Below, piece by piece: positions 35,512 through 45,169 of a stretch of 64,000 nt of DNA. Below the pieces are notes generated by a model. The model was given only the letters and a program-made list of their open reading frames with translations, was not told the DNA's origin and made no database searches. This stretch comes from Clostridiales bacterium (GTDB taxonomy: Bacteria > Bacillota > Clostridia > Peptostreptococcales > Acidaminobacteraceae), in the NCBI GenBank assembly GCA_030446305.1, contig JASUSA010000005.1, positions 1-64,000 on the forward strand, read 5' to 3'. The first letter of the stretch is position 1, and every line of letters begins with the position of its first letter. A program made the position numbers and the translations under genes.

Positions 35512-36396
35512 ATGTTCACTTTAAAACGTTTAAATCAGGCTTATGAGCAAGCAGAGCACTACGCCATTGACAACACGACAAAGCTTATTTTCTTTAGTGA
35601 CGTGCATCGGGGTGACAACAGCCTCTCCGATGAATTTGCACATAATCAGAACCTGTATTTTTTCGCTTTGAAGCATTATTATGCCAATGGGTTTACCTAT
35701 GTTGAAGTCGGAGACGGCGATGAACTCTGGGAACACAGCAAATTCGAAGTTATTCGCTATGCGCACAGCGACGTCTACATCCTGCTCAGGCTCTTCTTTG
35801 ACCAACAGCGTTTTATCATGCTCTATGGCAATCATAATATTGCCTTTAAACACCAGCATCATATTGAACAAATGCTTTTCTCTTTTTATGATGAATACAC
35901 CTTATTTACCGATCGCCTGTTCCCCAATATTAAAGTACACGAAGGGGTCGTTTTTCATCATGTTGAAAGTGACCGCGAAATCTTTGTCGTTCACGGCCAC
36001 CAAGGTGACTTTATCAATGATCAGGTTTGGCCAATCATGAAATTCCTCAACCGTCATTTCTGGCGCTATCTTCATGTGGTCGGTTTTCACAATCCAGCCA
36101 GTCCGGCAAAAAATGCGCACAAGCGTCATAAAATCGAGCGAAATTACAACAAATGGCTTGCGCTTAATGATAAACTGCTCATTGCAGGGCACACACATCG
36201 GCCAAAATTTCCAAAACATGATGAACGGCCTTATTTCAATACCGGCTGCTGTATTCATCCGCGAAATATCACGGGGATAGAAATTGAAAACGGCGAAATT
36301 TCGCTAATCGAATGGCGTATCACACCCGATCTCGAAGGCAACTTGAAAATCAGACGCCGCGTGGTTCACGGCCCGGTTCCAATCGCAACGTTTTAG
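35512..36396 (+). CDS. Calcineurin-like metallophosphoesterase
   Basis: About 294 aa, cytosolic. The five metallophosphatase motifs occur in order: FFSDVHRGD, VGDGDELW (variant of GDxxD), GNHN, VVHGHQGD and AGHTHRP. These hold two metal ions. The natural substrate is unknown; the family includes protein phosphatases and nucleotide or UDP-sugar hydrolases such as LpxH-like proteins. ATG 35512 has GAGG six bases upstream; an ATG at 35500 is also in frame with a weaker site. It lies 33 bases after the HD-GYP regulator and may be co-transcribed. Confidence 0.87.
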   Translation: MFTLKRLNQAYEQAEHYAIDNTTKLIFFSDVHRGDNSLSDEFAHNQNLYFFALKHYYANGFTYVEVGDGDELWEHSKFEVIRYAHSDVYILLRLFFDQQRFIMLYGNHNIAFKHQHHIEQMLFSFYDEYTLFTDRLFPNIKVHEGVVFHHVESDREIFVVHGHQGDFINDQVWPIMKFLNRHFWRYLHVVGFHNPASPAKNAHKRHKIERNYNKWLALNDKLLIAGHTHRPKFPKHDERPYFNTGCCIHPRNITGIEIENGEISLIEWRITPDLEGNLKIRRRVVHGPVPIATF

Positions 36397-36422
36397 GCGA
36401 TTAAGGAAATTTTCTCAATTAA

Positions 36423-36460
36423 AAAACAGCTTCAACCATTTCTTTGGTGAGGCTGTTTTA
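36423..36460 (+). terminator. Terminator after the phosphoesterase gene
   Basis: AAACAGCTTCAACC pairs with GGTGAGGCTGTTT (with mismatches) and ends in TTTTATTATT on the plus strand. Confidence 0.75.
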
Positions 36461-36526
36461 TTATTGGCATTTCAAATGCTGTATCTTCTATAATGACTTT
36501 TACACTAACTTTTTAATATAACCTTA

Positions 36527-36606
36527 TGCTTTAATGCTTTAATATTTTAATGCTTTAATATTTTAATGCTTTAATATTTTAATCCTTTAATGCTTTAATG
36601 CTTTAA
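36527..36606. repeat. Array of ten 8-bp repeats between convergent genes
   Basis: Ten head-to-tail octamers: TGCTTTAA (six), TATTTTAA (three, alternating with TGCTTTAA) and TCCTTTAA (one), exactly in 8-base register, followed by a degenerate copy. The array ends 18 bases from the stop codon of the minus-strand HD-GYP gene. It is non-coding, and each unit contains TTAA. Confidence 0.95.
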
Positions 36607-36623
36607 TGTTTTCGGCACTGAAT

Positions 36624-38459
36624 CTATACGGTTTTAAGACGATCATACAGGTCGCTAAAAGCATTAAAGTGCCGTGCCAAACTGTCAATAATCATTGGAT
36701 CAAAATGCGTGCCGCGTCCTTTTAAAATCATCGACCAAGCCCTTTCAAAGCTGTATGCATCTTTGTACGGCCTTACATTGGTCAGTGCATCAAAGACATC
36801 CGCAATTGCGACAATTCGTGCCGAAAGCGGAATTTGCTCTCCAGCGAGTCCTTCCGGGTATCCAGTACCATCATAGTGTTCATGATGCGATTTTGCAATT
36901 TCACGTGCAATTTTAAAATAATCGCTGCGATCCACATACATCCCTGCTGTCATATTGACGAGAACGTCAAAACCAATAAGTGTATGCTTTTGAATAACCT
37001 CAAATTCTTCTTTTGTCAATTTGCCCGGTTTATTTAAGATGGTTTCACTTATGCCAACTTTTCCAATATCGTGAAGCGGACTAAATTTCAGTATTTTATC
37101 AATGTACGCCTCATCTACCTGCTGTAAATATAGCGCATCATTATACAGGCATTCCGAAACGAATTTCGCATAGATGCTCATACGGTCGATATGATTGCCC
37201 GTCACATAGTCTTTTGATTCAACAATTTTAGCAAAACCTTTAACGGAAGCCAGAATGAGATCATCAAAGACAAAACTCTTTTCAAAGGCAATGGCCAGCG
37301 ACGTTGTCAAGCTGTCAACAAACTGCATATGCGCTTCATTATAGGCATCTTTATGCTTTGATGAGAAGAAAATAACGCCAATGACCTGCTGATCTACCAG
37401 CAGCGGCACTGTCATGGATGCCTTAATCCCCTCTTTGACAATAATTTTTGTCGATTCAGATTTTGGATGCGATTCAAGATAGGCCTCTAAATCATTAATG
37501 ATTCTTATTTTCCTACTGCGAATAACATCCGCAATGGAGGAACGCGAAAGCGGCTCTTGATAATTTCGTCCCATCAGCGCCGCATAATCCGCCCTTGCGC
37601 GAAGCGCTCGAATATATTGCCCGTCTTCTGAAATAATTGCAATGGCAAATCGGTTATAGGGCAAAAATGGTTTACACGCACGGAAGACGAAATCCATTAC
37701 TTCGTCAAAATCCTTTTGTGCATATATTTTTGAATTAAGTTCTGTTATCATGGAAATACGTTCCGTAAAATGGTTTAATTTTTCTGCAAAAATACCGAGT
37801 TCATGCCGCATGCCCATTTCAATCTTCGGTGGCGACATCTGATTGTTGGCCAATCTCGCATCGATGAGTCCGCTGAATTTTTTTAGCGGCTTCAACAATT
37901 GCATATCGACAATGATAAAGATCAAAACGAGTACCAGAAGGTCATAAAAAACCATGATTCCATTTAGAAAACCCGATTTAACGTTGTTTTCACGAATCAC
38001 GACAATCGAATCCTGACGTATTTGAGCAATATACACCTTTAACTGCTCGATGTCATCAATCGTTGATGCGATCAGCACTTCATCAAATGTATCATCGTCA
38101 TTCATGCGCGTTTCGAGTTCGTCTATTTGTTTCGCAATGATTGCCACATTGCCAGTGTCAATTTCAGCATCGTAGATACCATTGCGCTCAGCGCGATCCA
38201 ATCCCGCTCGAAGGTTTTCGATTTCACTGTCAATCATACCGCGAATATCATGATGCATGTCGTCAATAACAAAGTATTTGTAATAGTTTTTCTCGATTTC
38301 ATCCAGTGAAGATACCATCGCAATACTGGCACTGACATAGCCATTATAAGAAACAACCGTTTTTTCATAATAGGATATACGGTATAATAGTATAAATAGT
38401 AAAAGCCCCGAAACAATCATAAGGGCTACAAATGTTTTTCGCAATGATATTTGCTGCAT
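36624..38459 (-). CDS. Membrane GAF/HD-GYP domain protein
   Basis: 611 aa. Two helices (about 10-28 and 168-188) flank an outside helical domain of about 140 residues. A GAF-like domain (about 240-380: AIAIISEDGQYIRALRA, SMTVPLLVDQQVIGVIFFSS) leads to HD-GYP with GNHIDRMSIYAKFVSE, SPLHDIGKVGISE, HTLIGFDVL and SHHEHYDGTGYPEGLAGEQI. The catalytic HD and GYP residues are intact, so c-di-GMP hydrolysis is expected. GGAG lies five bases before the ATG. No partner gene in the same direction. Confidence 0.9.
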   Translation of the reverse strand: MQQISLRKTFVALMIVSGLLLFILLYRISYYEKTVVSYNGYVSASIAMVSSLDEIEKNYYKYFVIDDMHHDIRGMIDSEIENLRAGLDRAERNGIYDAEIDTGNVAIIAKQIDELETRMNDDDTFDEVLIASTIDDIEQLKVYIAQIRQDSIVVIRENNVKSGFLNGIMVFYDLLVLVLIFIIVDMQLLKPLKKFSGLIDARLANNQMSPPKIEMGMRHELGIFAEKLNHFTERISMITELNSKIYAQKDFDEVMDFVFRACKPFLPYNRFAIAIISEDGQYIRALRARADYAALMGRNYQEPLSRSSIADVIRSRKIRIINDLEAYLESHPKSESTKIIVKEGIKASMTVPLLVDQQVIGVIFFSSKHKDAYNEAHMQFVDSLTTSLAIAFEKSFVFDDLILASVKGFAKIVESKDYVTGNHIDRMSIYAKFVSECLYNDALYLQQVDEAYIDKILKFSPLHDIGKVGISETILNKPGKLTKEEFEVIQKHTLIGFDVLVNMTAGMYVDRSDYFKIAREIAKSHHEHYDGTGYPEGLAGEQIPLSARIVAIADVFDALTNVRPYKDAYSFERAWSMILKGRGTHFDPMIIDSLARHFNAFSDLYDRLKTV

Positions 38460-38683
38460 AATAACTCCATTGGTTCGTTTTCTTCTGCATCGTAAACAAT
38501 TTTATCGGCATCTTAAATGCCTCACTTTTATTGTAACACATCCTGCGAAGGGTAAAAAGCAAATTTACGTCATCATGCGCCATCCTAATTGAATGGAATC
38601 AGACCCTTCGGCTCTAACCGCCAAAATATTGCTGTTTGAAAAGCCGCATCACCAATATGACAAAACTGAAAGAGGAAAAATAC

Positions 38684-38887
38684 ATGCTTCCAAAAGACCC
38701 TTACATTCTACTGAGCTATATCAACACAAAACTCAGGGACTTCTATCCCTCGCTAGAAGCACTCTGTGACGATTTAAACATCGCGCCAACCGAACTTTGC
38801 GAACAACTTAATGCAATTGGCTATGTCTATCGTAAAGATTTGCGCCAATTCCTTTCCGTAGCAGCACAAGCGCATCCTTCTCTTTAA
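38684..38887 (+). CDS. DUF4250 family small protein
   Basis: 67-aa protein of a small clostridial family of unknown function. The core matches the family: LPKDPYILLSYINTKLRDFY, SLEALCDDLNI and QLNAIGYVYRKDLRQF. It is soluble, probably a compact three-helix protein resembling a winged or degenerate helix-turn-helix. ATG 38684 has AGAGG eight bases upstream; the frame continues 16 codons further up without support. Its last 80 bases overlap the 3' end of the convergent EAL-domain gene, an uncommon tail-to-tail arrangement. Confidence 0.85.
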   Translation: MLPKDPYILLSYINTKLRDFYPSLEALCDDLNIAPTELCEQLNAIGYVYRKDLRQFLSVAAQAHPSL

Positions 38888-41243
38888 GCGGTTTTGCAAA
38901 AAAATACCCTTGAAAACGACTGCAGCCAAAAGTGATGAGCTGTTCGAGCTGACCTTCAGTCTCTATACCTTCGGCAATAACTTGGAGATCCAGTTGACTG
39001 CCAAGTTTTAGCATCGTTTCTACCAAGCTGAGCACCTTGCTTCTTACCATCATGCCATCAATAAAAGTACGGTCAATTTTCAATGTGCTAATCGGCAATT
39101 CGGCCAATTGACTCAGTGAAGAATAACCTGTGCCAAAATCGTCTAAGTGAATTTCTATAGATGCTTTGCGAAAAGCCTGCAGATTGTCACTGACTTCATC
39201 AATATACTTCGCAATTGCAGATTCTGTAATCTCTATTGCAACCTGAATCCCCTCTTGTCGCGCTCTGACAATTTTATCAATAATCCGTCGTATGTGTTCC
39301 GTATTCAGCAAATCAATATAGGATACATTGACGGCAATTCCTATATTGCGATAACCATTTTTGGCGATTTCCCTGCCAAATTTAATTGCCTTGTCTAATA
39401 CAATTTCATCAATTCTGTGAATCTCTCCCAGTTCTTCAGCGAGTCCAATAAAGACATCCGGCGAAATCATGCCGTAATTGGGATGATGCAGCCTCACCAG
39501 CGCCTCAAAACCAAATACACGAAAACTTCCATCTCCATCATGCATAATCTGCGGTTGATAAAAAACCTCAAAAAGGGATTCAATCATCGCCGTTCTAAGA
39601 TAGGCAGATATTTCCTTTATGAACACTTTTCGATTAAAATAATCCCAGTCAAACGCTTTTAGCTTGCCATAATAATGTGTCTCATCACAAAACGTTCGGG
39701 TTTCTTCAAGACGATCGAGTATGGTTTCAGTTGTCTCGTTGCCGCGATATTCATAATACGGAAACATGAGGGTGCACTGAACATCGACATTGAAAATATG
39801 AATCGGCCTTTCGTACTGCCTTGACAAGGTATTCACACCATCGACCAGCGCATCATAGTATTGATCCTTCTGTAAAACCAAAACACCGAAAGTACCGGCT
39901 TGAATTACACTGAAAATCGAAAACAAGCCGAATATATTTTTAATATCATTCCCAAGTTGATACTGAAGTGCTTCAATTACTTTTTTCCCATAAACCTGCA
40001 TCAGTTTATCATAACGTGCAATGCTGACATAAAAGACCAAAAGACTTTCATTTGACGTCAGCATATATTTTTTCATGGTTTCTGTAAAATAGTCGGCATT
40101 TAAAAAGCCCGTAATCGGATCGTGGAAGGCGTAAAACTCAACTTTTTCCTGCTCAATTTTTCGCTGATGGATATCGAGGATTGAGCCTGTCACGCGCTGA
40201 AGTCGGTGAAAATCGTCAATATCTGCCATGGCGTTAAAAAGAAACCATTTCAGGTACCCCTGCTTATCCGCTATTTGAATTTCAAGTGAAATAACGCGAT
40301 CATCAGGCCATACTGCCGCACTGCTGAAATACATTTCAATGCTTTTATGTATTAGCGGCATATGATCAAACCATTCTACAGCCAAACGATTCGATTCTGA
40401 TTCAGAATAAGCCAACAACTCGCAAAACCGCTTGGATAAAAACCAAACTTTTGTAATTGGATAATAATCGAAAAAACCTTCACAACTGGCTTCAAGAACG
40501 CGTTCATACCGCTTTTCTGACGTCTCCAGCCGCCAGCGATATTCATCCAGTGTCTCATAGTTCTGTTTTATAGACAGTTCTGCCTGACGCACATTATCAT
40601 AAAGTGTTCGAATTTCCTCATTTTGTGTTTCAAGATCCTCTTTTGCAAGGTAGAGATCTTCAATTTGCCGGTGTATAAGGCGTTCGTTCTCAACAAGATA
40701 ACACAGTGCCACAACAATAAGTGCAAACATTGAAAGACCGGCAAACATATTGTTTTCAACCATGTTGAGAAATGGATTATTCGGTGCAATAACCATTGTA
40801 GAAACGATATTAGATATCCCAACGATAATTGTCATCAGCGCTAACGACACATAGCGATGTGGCCGCTTATAAAAATAATGGCGATAGACTTCAGCGATGA
40901 TTATCGTGAGCAGTGTGGACACAAAGCTCTCGATGACATTGCCGCGCTGAATCAGTAAAATATAAGCATTGATCATACCAAAGGGAATCAATGCCGTATT
41001 GAGGTCGTAACAGACAATCGCCAAAATCAAAATGGCAAACCGTCCGTCAGCCATATCCTGTATCGCAGTAAGATCAACGAGCACCATGAGAAAAATTGCG
41101 ATAGACCCCAGCATAAGCCCTCGTCGAATCGGTGTTTCTGCACGCTTTAGCGATAATGGACGATATTTAATTTGAAGGTAAATTAGCGAAAACAACAGTC
41201 CATAAGCGAAAAAAGCGGTGAGTATATAGCTAAATCCAATCAT
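38808..41243 (-). CDS. Membrane PAS/degenerate-GGDEF/EAL domain protein
   Basis: About 811 aa. Five to seven N-terminal helices resemble the 5TM/7TM sensor regions of LytS- or MASE-type proteins. A coiled coil (about 205-260), a PAS domain, a GGDEF-fold region whose signature reads AGTFGVL (inactive as cyclase) and an EAL domain follow. The EAL part looks active: FEALVRLHHP, NVSYIDLL, EITESAI, DDFGTGYSS, LKIDRTFI and AEGIET. Predicted c-di-GMP phosphodiesterase. ATG 41243 follows AGGGGG by five bases. The gene end overlaps DUF4250 on the other strand. Confidence 0.9.
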   Translation of the reverse strand: MIGFSYILTAFFAYGLLFSLIYLQIKYRPLSLKRAETPIRRGLMLGSIAIFLMVLVDLTAIQDMADGRFAILILAIVCYDLNTALIPFGMINAYILLIQRGNVIESFVSTLLTIIIAEVYRHYFYKRPHRYVSLALMTIIVGISNIVSTMVIAPNNPFLNMVENNMFAGLSMFALIVVALCYLVENERLIHRQIEDLYLAKEDLETQNEEIRTLYDNVRQAELSIKQNYETLDEYRWRLETSEKRYERVLEASCEGFFDYYPITKVWFLSKRFCELLAYSESESNRLAVEWFDHMPLIHKSIEMYFSSAAVWPDDRVISLEIQIADKQGYLKWFLFNAMADIDDFHRLQRVTGSILDIHQRKIEQEKVEFYAFHDPITGFLNADYFTETMKKYMLTSNESLLVFYVSIARYDKLMQVYGKKVIEALQYQLGNDIKNIFGLFSIFSVIQAGTFGVLVLQKDQYYDALVDGVNTLSRQYERPIHIFNVDVQCTLMFPYYEYRGNETTETILDRLEETRTFCDETHYYGKLKAFDWDYFNRKVFIKEISAYLRTAMIESLFEVFYQPQIMHDGDGSFRVFGFEALVRLHHPNYGMISPDVFIGLAEELGEIHRIDEIVLDKAIKFGREIAKNGYRNIGIAVNVSYIDLLNTEHIRRIIDKIVRARQEGIQVAIEITESAIAKYIDEVSDNLQAFRKASIEIHLDDFGTGYSSLSQLAELPISTLKIDRTFIDGMMVRSKVLSLVETMLKLGSQLDLQVIAEGIETEGQLEQLITFGCSRFQGYFFAKPLKEKDALVLLRKGIGANLYDRHSQLH

Positions 41244-41353
41244 AATAACCCCCTGCTGGTATTGTCTTATATATACCCGTTTGAACACGCATCAATCCAA
41301 TGTTTCTTATCTCAACAATTTCAAAACCTTCTGACAGGCTATATGATTGGCAG

Positions 41354-41391
41354 AAAAAAGCCGACTCAATGAGGAACCTCATGAGTCGGCT
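41354..41391 (-). terminator. Terminator of the first sigma-54 operon
   Basis: AGCCGACTC...GAGTCGGCT with inner ATGAGG/CCTCAT arms forms a nearly perfect long stem, followed by TTTTTTCTG on the minus strand, about 40 bases past the SDR gene. Confidence 0.9.
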
Positions 41392-41432
41392 AATTGTATG
41401 GTTGAGTTAGTTATTGCATATGATGGTTACAT

Positions 41433-42152
41433 CTAGAGTCTTAAACCACCGTTGACGGACAAATTGTGACCCGTGACAAATGACGATTCATCACTTGCTA
41501 AGAAAAGAACTGCATTTGCGATTTCTTGGGGCTCGCCAAGTCTGCCGAGCATCGTTTTTTGTCTGATCGGATCAAGTACTTTATCAGGGACTGTCTTCAT
41601 CATCTCGGTGTTGACATAACCAGGTGCAACACTGTTGCAGCGAACGGCAGCGCCTTTGCGTGCAAATTCTTTTGCCCATGTTTTCGCCATGCCGATAACA
41701 CCTGCTTTTGTAGCCGCATAGTTGGACTGACCGACATTACCATACTCACCAACAACTGAAGCGATGTTAATGATGCTGCCTTTGCCAATTTCCATCATGT
41801 GCGGGCCAATTGCCTGTGCCATGTTAAAGACACCTTTAAGGTTAACGTTGATAACCATGTCCCACATGTCTTCTGTCATCTTGTTAATCAATGCATCTCT
41901 TGTAATCCCTGCATTGTTGACGAGAATATCAATGTGACCATATGCCGCAACTGTTTCTTCGACGAACTTCGCAATGGCATCTCTGTCTGTAATATTCAAT
42001 TTGTAACCTTTGATCATTTCCGTATCAAAAGTTGCCTCTTGCATATCAACAGCAATTACTTTTGCGCCCTCTTTCGCAAAAGTTTCAGAAATAGCTCGGC
42101 CAATACCCTGCGCGCCACCTGTGACAACTGCTACTTTTCCTTCTAATCTCAT
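41433..42152 (-). CDS. SDR oxidoreductase, FabG / acetoacetyl-CoA reductase type
   Basis: Classical short-chain dehydrogenase, about 240 aa. It has cofactor loop VVTGGAQGIGRAI, NNAG in DILVNNAGITRDALINKM, catalytic Ser in IINIASVVGEYG and the Tyr/Lys pair in YAATKAGVIG. In sequence it is FabG/PhaB-like. The context (CoA-transferase and GntP permease) suggests interconversion of 3-hydroxybutyryl-CoA and acetoacetyl-CoA rather than fatty-acid synthesis; that is inference. ATG 42152 has AAGGAG eight bases before it; the longer GTG frame adds only three codons. Last gene of the sigma-54 operon. Confidence 0.9.
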   Translation of the reverse strand: MRLEGKVAVVTGGAQGIGRAISETFAKEGAKVIAVDMQEATFDTEMIKGYKLNITDRDAIAKFVEETVAAYGHIDILVNNAGITRDALINKMTEDMWDMVINVNLKGVFNMAQAIGPHMMEIGKGSIINIASVVGEYGNVGQSNYAATKAGVIGMAKTWAKEFARKGAAVRCNSVAPGYVNTEMMKTVPDKVLDPIRQKTMLGRLGEPQEIANAVLFLASDESSFVTGHNLSVNGGLRL

Positions 42153-42181
42153 TATACTCACTCCTTATTTATAATGCGAGT

Positions 42182-42208
42182 GTACCGACAGCAGACAGCT
42201 GCCGGCAC
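42182..42208 (-). other. Intergenic RNA hairpin between the CoA-transferase and SDR genes
   Basis: GTGCCGGCAGC and GCTGTCGGTAC pair fully (two G-U pairs) around TGTCT. No U-tract follows, so it is more likely an mRNA stability or processing element than a terminator. Confidence 0.55.
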
Positions 42209-42226
42209 GCTCTATGGTTGATCATT

Positions 42227-43771
42227 TTATAATTTTAAATTCATTACTTCTGGTCTGAAGATTCTCTCATCCATTATCTTGAGATCTTTTGCAATCGCTG
42301 GTTTGAATTCCATCTGTGCCAATATATCTTTCTCAAGATCCACGCCTGGAGCGATTTCAGTAAGGGTTAATCCCTCTTCTGTCAGTTCAAATACCGCTCT
42401 CTCCGTAACATAAATAACGGGTTGCTTAATTTCATAAGCATATTCGCCGGAGAATGTAACCTGTTCACAAGCTTCATTGAACTTTTTCGCTCTACCTTCG
42501 TTTGCTATAACGAGTTTGCCATCTTCAACTGCGATTTCCAAACCACCTGCTGTAAAGGTGCCGCAATAGACAACCTTTTTCGCATTTTGAGAAATATTGA
42601 TGAAGCCACCGCATCCAGGTACTTTAATCCCAAACTTGGACACATTGACATTGCCTTTCTTGTCGCATTGTGCAAGACCGAGGAATGTCACGTCCAAACC
42701 GCCGCCATCGTAAAAATCGAACTGATACGGCTGGTCAATAATCATATCCGGATTGATTGCTGCACCAAAGCTTTGACCACCGGCTGGTATGCCGCCGATT
42801 GTACCTGCTTCAGTCGTCAAGATCAGACCCTCAATGCCCTCTTCAGCTGCTACCATGGAAACGCCTTCGGGCATCCCTATACCCAAGTTCATAATGGCGT
42901 TTTCCTTTAATTCCATTGCGGCTCTACGCGCGATGATCTTGCGCTCGTTTAGCGGCAATGCAGGTATGCTTTTCATTGGAATTCTGATGTCTTGACTGTA
43001 AGACGGATTATACTGCTCTGCAAAAGTCTGCATGTGTTCAGAAGGATCTGCTTCCACAATGGCATCAACATAAATACCTGGTAATTTGACGAGTTTGTGG
43101 TTCAGCGTACCATCTGCAACAACTTTTTCAACTTGCAGGATTACGACACCGCCTGAATTTTTAACAGCTTGAGCGATCGACAACATTTCGAGGCTCGCTG
43201 CTTCTCTTTCAAATGTACAGTTGCCAAATGAATCTGCATAGGTTCCTCTGACAAGTGCAACATCTACTGGAAATGCTTTATAAAATAGCCATTCTTCGTT
43301 ATTCAGTGTCACGACTTCGACTAAATCTTCCGTCGCGCTCTTGTTAATTTTTCCGCCTTCTAGTCTAGGGTCAACGAAGGTTTTAAGACCAACCTTCGTA
43401 ATAACCCCAGGTGTTCCCGCGGCGATTGCTCTAAAGAGATGAGAAATTGCGCCCTGTGGAAAATTGTAGGCTTCTATTTTTTCATCGAGTGCCAGCTTGC
43501 CTAATTTAGGTGCCAGCCCCCAGTGTCCACCAACAACTTTTTTCACAAGCCCTTCATGACCAAAGTGATTTAGACCTCTGTTCTTGCCATCGCCTTGCCC
43601 TGCTGCATAGACCAACGTTAAATCGCGTGGATGTCCCTCTTTTAAAAATGCGTCTTCGATCCCTCTGCTCAATGCTTCAGGATGCATATTCCCTACAAAA
43701 CCACCAGATGCAAGCGTTGCGCCATCTTTGATCATGGCGATTGCCGATTCAAGTGTCATCACTTTATTCAT
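42227..43771 (-). CDS. Propionate/acetate-type acyl-CoA transferase (family I)
   Basis: 514-aa fused alpha-beta CoA-transferase of the Pct/YdiF type. It transfers CoA between acetyl- or propionyl-CoA and short fatty or hydroxy acids through a glutamyl-CoA intermediate. The N-terminal half has [20 protein letters not shown] and oxyanion-type [16 protein letters not shown]; the C-terminal half has [12 protein letters not shown] and the catalytic Glu321 in [20 protein letters not shown] precedes the ATG. It sits between a GntP-type permease and an SDR enzyme, so the imported acid is probably activated here. Lactate or 3-hydroxybutyrate are candidate substrates. Confidence 0.92.
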   Translation of the reverse strand: MNKVMTLESAIAMIKDGATLASGGFVGNMHPEALSRGIEDAFLKEGHPRDLTLVYAAGQGDGKNRGLNHFGHEGLVKKVVGGHWGLAPKLGKLALDEKIEAYNFPQGAISHLFRAIAAGTPGVITKVGLKTFVDPRLEGGKINKSATEDLVEVVTLNNEEWLFYKAFPVDVALVRGTYADSFGNCTFEREAASLEMLSIAQAVKNSGGVVILQVEKVVADGTLNHKLVKLPGIYVDAIVEADPSEHMQTFAEQYNPSYSQDIRIPMKSIPALPLNERKIIARRAAMELKENAIMNLGIGMPEGVSMVAAEEGIEGLILTTEAGTIGGIPAGGQSFGAAINPDMIIDQPYQFDFYDGGGLDVTFLGLAQCDKKGNVNVSKFGIKVPGCGGFINISQNAKKVVYCGTFTAGGLEIAVEDGKLVIANEGRAKKFNEACEQVTFSGEYAYEIKQPVIYVTERAVFELTEEGLTLTEIAPGVDLEKDILAQMEFKPAIAKDLKIMDERIFRPEVMNLKL

Positions 43772-43803
43772 GATAGCCTCCTAATATTTAAATCAACTGT
43801 TTC

Positions 43804-45159
43804 TTAAACAAGACCTGTTGTCAGATAGACGATTGACGTTACAACAACAGAGATGAGCGGTAATACCATCGTCAATACCGCAATGTCGCCATAGCTTTCT
43901 TTATGCGTTAATTTACATACGGAAAGCAACGTGATAACGGCACCACAGTGTGGCAGTGAATCAAGACCACCGGAAGCTAAGAGCATAATTCTGTGCAGTG
44001 CCTCTGGGTTGATCCCCATTGACATGAATTCGTCTGATAAAACTTCGAGTGCAATGGCTGTACCACCGGAAGACGAACCAACGATACCAGCGAGTAATGT
44101 CGTAGAAATTGCGACTTTAAAGATTGATGGAATTGACATTGCAACGATCATGCCCTTAACAGTTGTAAATGCTGCAAGCGACTTGATAACGCCGCCGTAA
44201 CCAACTTCTGAACCAGTGTTGAAGATTGGCAGAAGGGCACCAACTGCACCGTCAAACATAACTTTATTGGTATTGACAAGGTATTTTCTCATGGCGATCA
44301 AAATAAAGACAACTGAAATTGAAAGACCGAGAACAACTGGCCAAGTCCCATTGACTTTGCCGCCAACAGCTTCATATTTTGCAATGACAGAAGGCATTGT
44401 GAAATACAATTTTGTAAAGACGTAGTTAAGCACGAATACCATCGCAATTGGCGCAAATGATAATCCAATATTTGGCAAATCGCCTTCAAAGTCATGTAAT
44501 CCTTCGTTTTCATGGTTACCATAGCCTTCACCCGCCGCATTGGCTTGGGCAGCTCTTCTGTTTAACCACCAAACGCCGCCGAAGAACATAATGGCTGCTG
44601 CAATGATCCCAAGAATTGGACCTGCGTAAATATCTGTGCCGAAGTAAACGGTCGGCATTGTGTTAAGGTATTGCGGTGAACCAGGAAGTGCTGTCATTGT
44701 GAAGGAGAAAGCACCACTGGCAATTGCTGCAGGCAATAAACGTTTTGGTACATCTGCTTCTTTGTAGAGCATTGCGCCGATTGGATACATTGCGAAAACG
44801 ACAACGAACAGTGAAACCCCACCATATGTCAACAGACCCGTTGCCACGATAACCGCTGCAATCGCATGTTTTTTACCAAACTTCGAAGAAATAAAGTGTG
44901 CAATTGTAGTTGCAGCACCTGTAACGCCCATGAGTTTACCAAAGATTGCGCCTGCTAAAAAGACAGGATAATATGAAGAAATATAGCCTGTTGCTGCTGG
45001 CATGAAGATATTGGAAAGTGCGTAAAGCGGTGGAATTTCACCTGACATAAGCGCTGCCAACATCGCGAGAATTGGTGCTAAGATCAAAACGGTAATGCCT
45101 CGATAAGCAAAATACATTAAACATACTAAAGTTAATATAATCGAGAGTACACCTAACAT
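43804..45159 (-). CDS. GntP family permease
   Basis: 451-aa secondary transporter with about 12 hydrophobic helices. The family includes gluconate:H+ symporters and D-beta-hydroxybutyrate permeases. Recognisable segments are GYISSYYPVFLAGAIFGKLM, GVSLFVVVFAMYPIGAML, GALLPIFNTGSEVGYGGVI and the well-conserved LASGGLDSLPHCGAVITLL. Next to a CoA-transferase and an acetoacetyl-CoA reductase-type enzyme, 3-hydroxybutyrate is the most attractive substrate, but gluconate-like acids are not excluded. GGGGG precedes the ATG. Confidence 0.88.
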   Translation of the reverse strand: MLGVLSIILTLVCLMYFAYRGITVLILAPILAMLAALMSGEIPPLYALSNIFMPAATGYISSYYPVFLAGAIFGKLMGVTGAATTIAHFISSKFGKKHAIAAVIVATGLLTYGGVSLFVVVFAMYPIGAMLYKEADVPKRLLPAAIASGAFSFTMTALPGSPQYLNTMPTVYFGTDIYAGPILGIIAAAIMFFGGVWWLNRRAAQANAAGEGYGNHENEGLHDFEGDLPNIGLSFAPIAMVFVLNYVFTKLYFTMPSVIAKYEAVGGKVNGTWPVVLGLSISVVFILIAMRKYLVNTNKVMFDGAVGALLPIFNTGSEVGYGGVIKSLAAFTTVKGMIVAMSIPSIFKVAISTTLLAGIVGSSSGGTAIALEVLSDEFMSMGINPEALHRIMLLASGGLDSLPHCGAVITLLSVCKLTHKESYGDIAVLTMVLPLISVVVTSIVYLTTGLV

Positions 45160-45169
45160 CTAAATCCCC

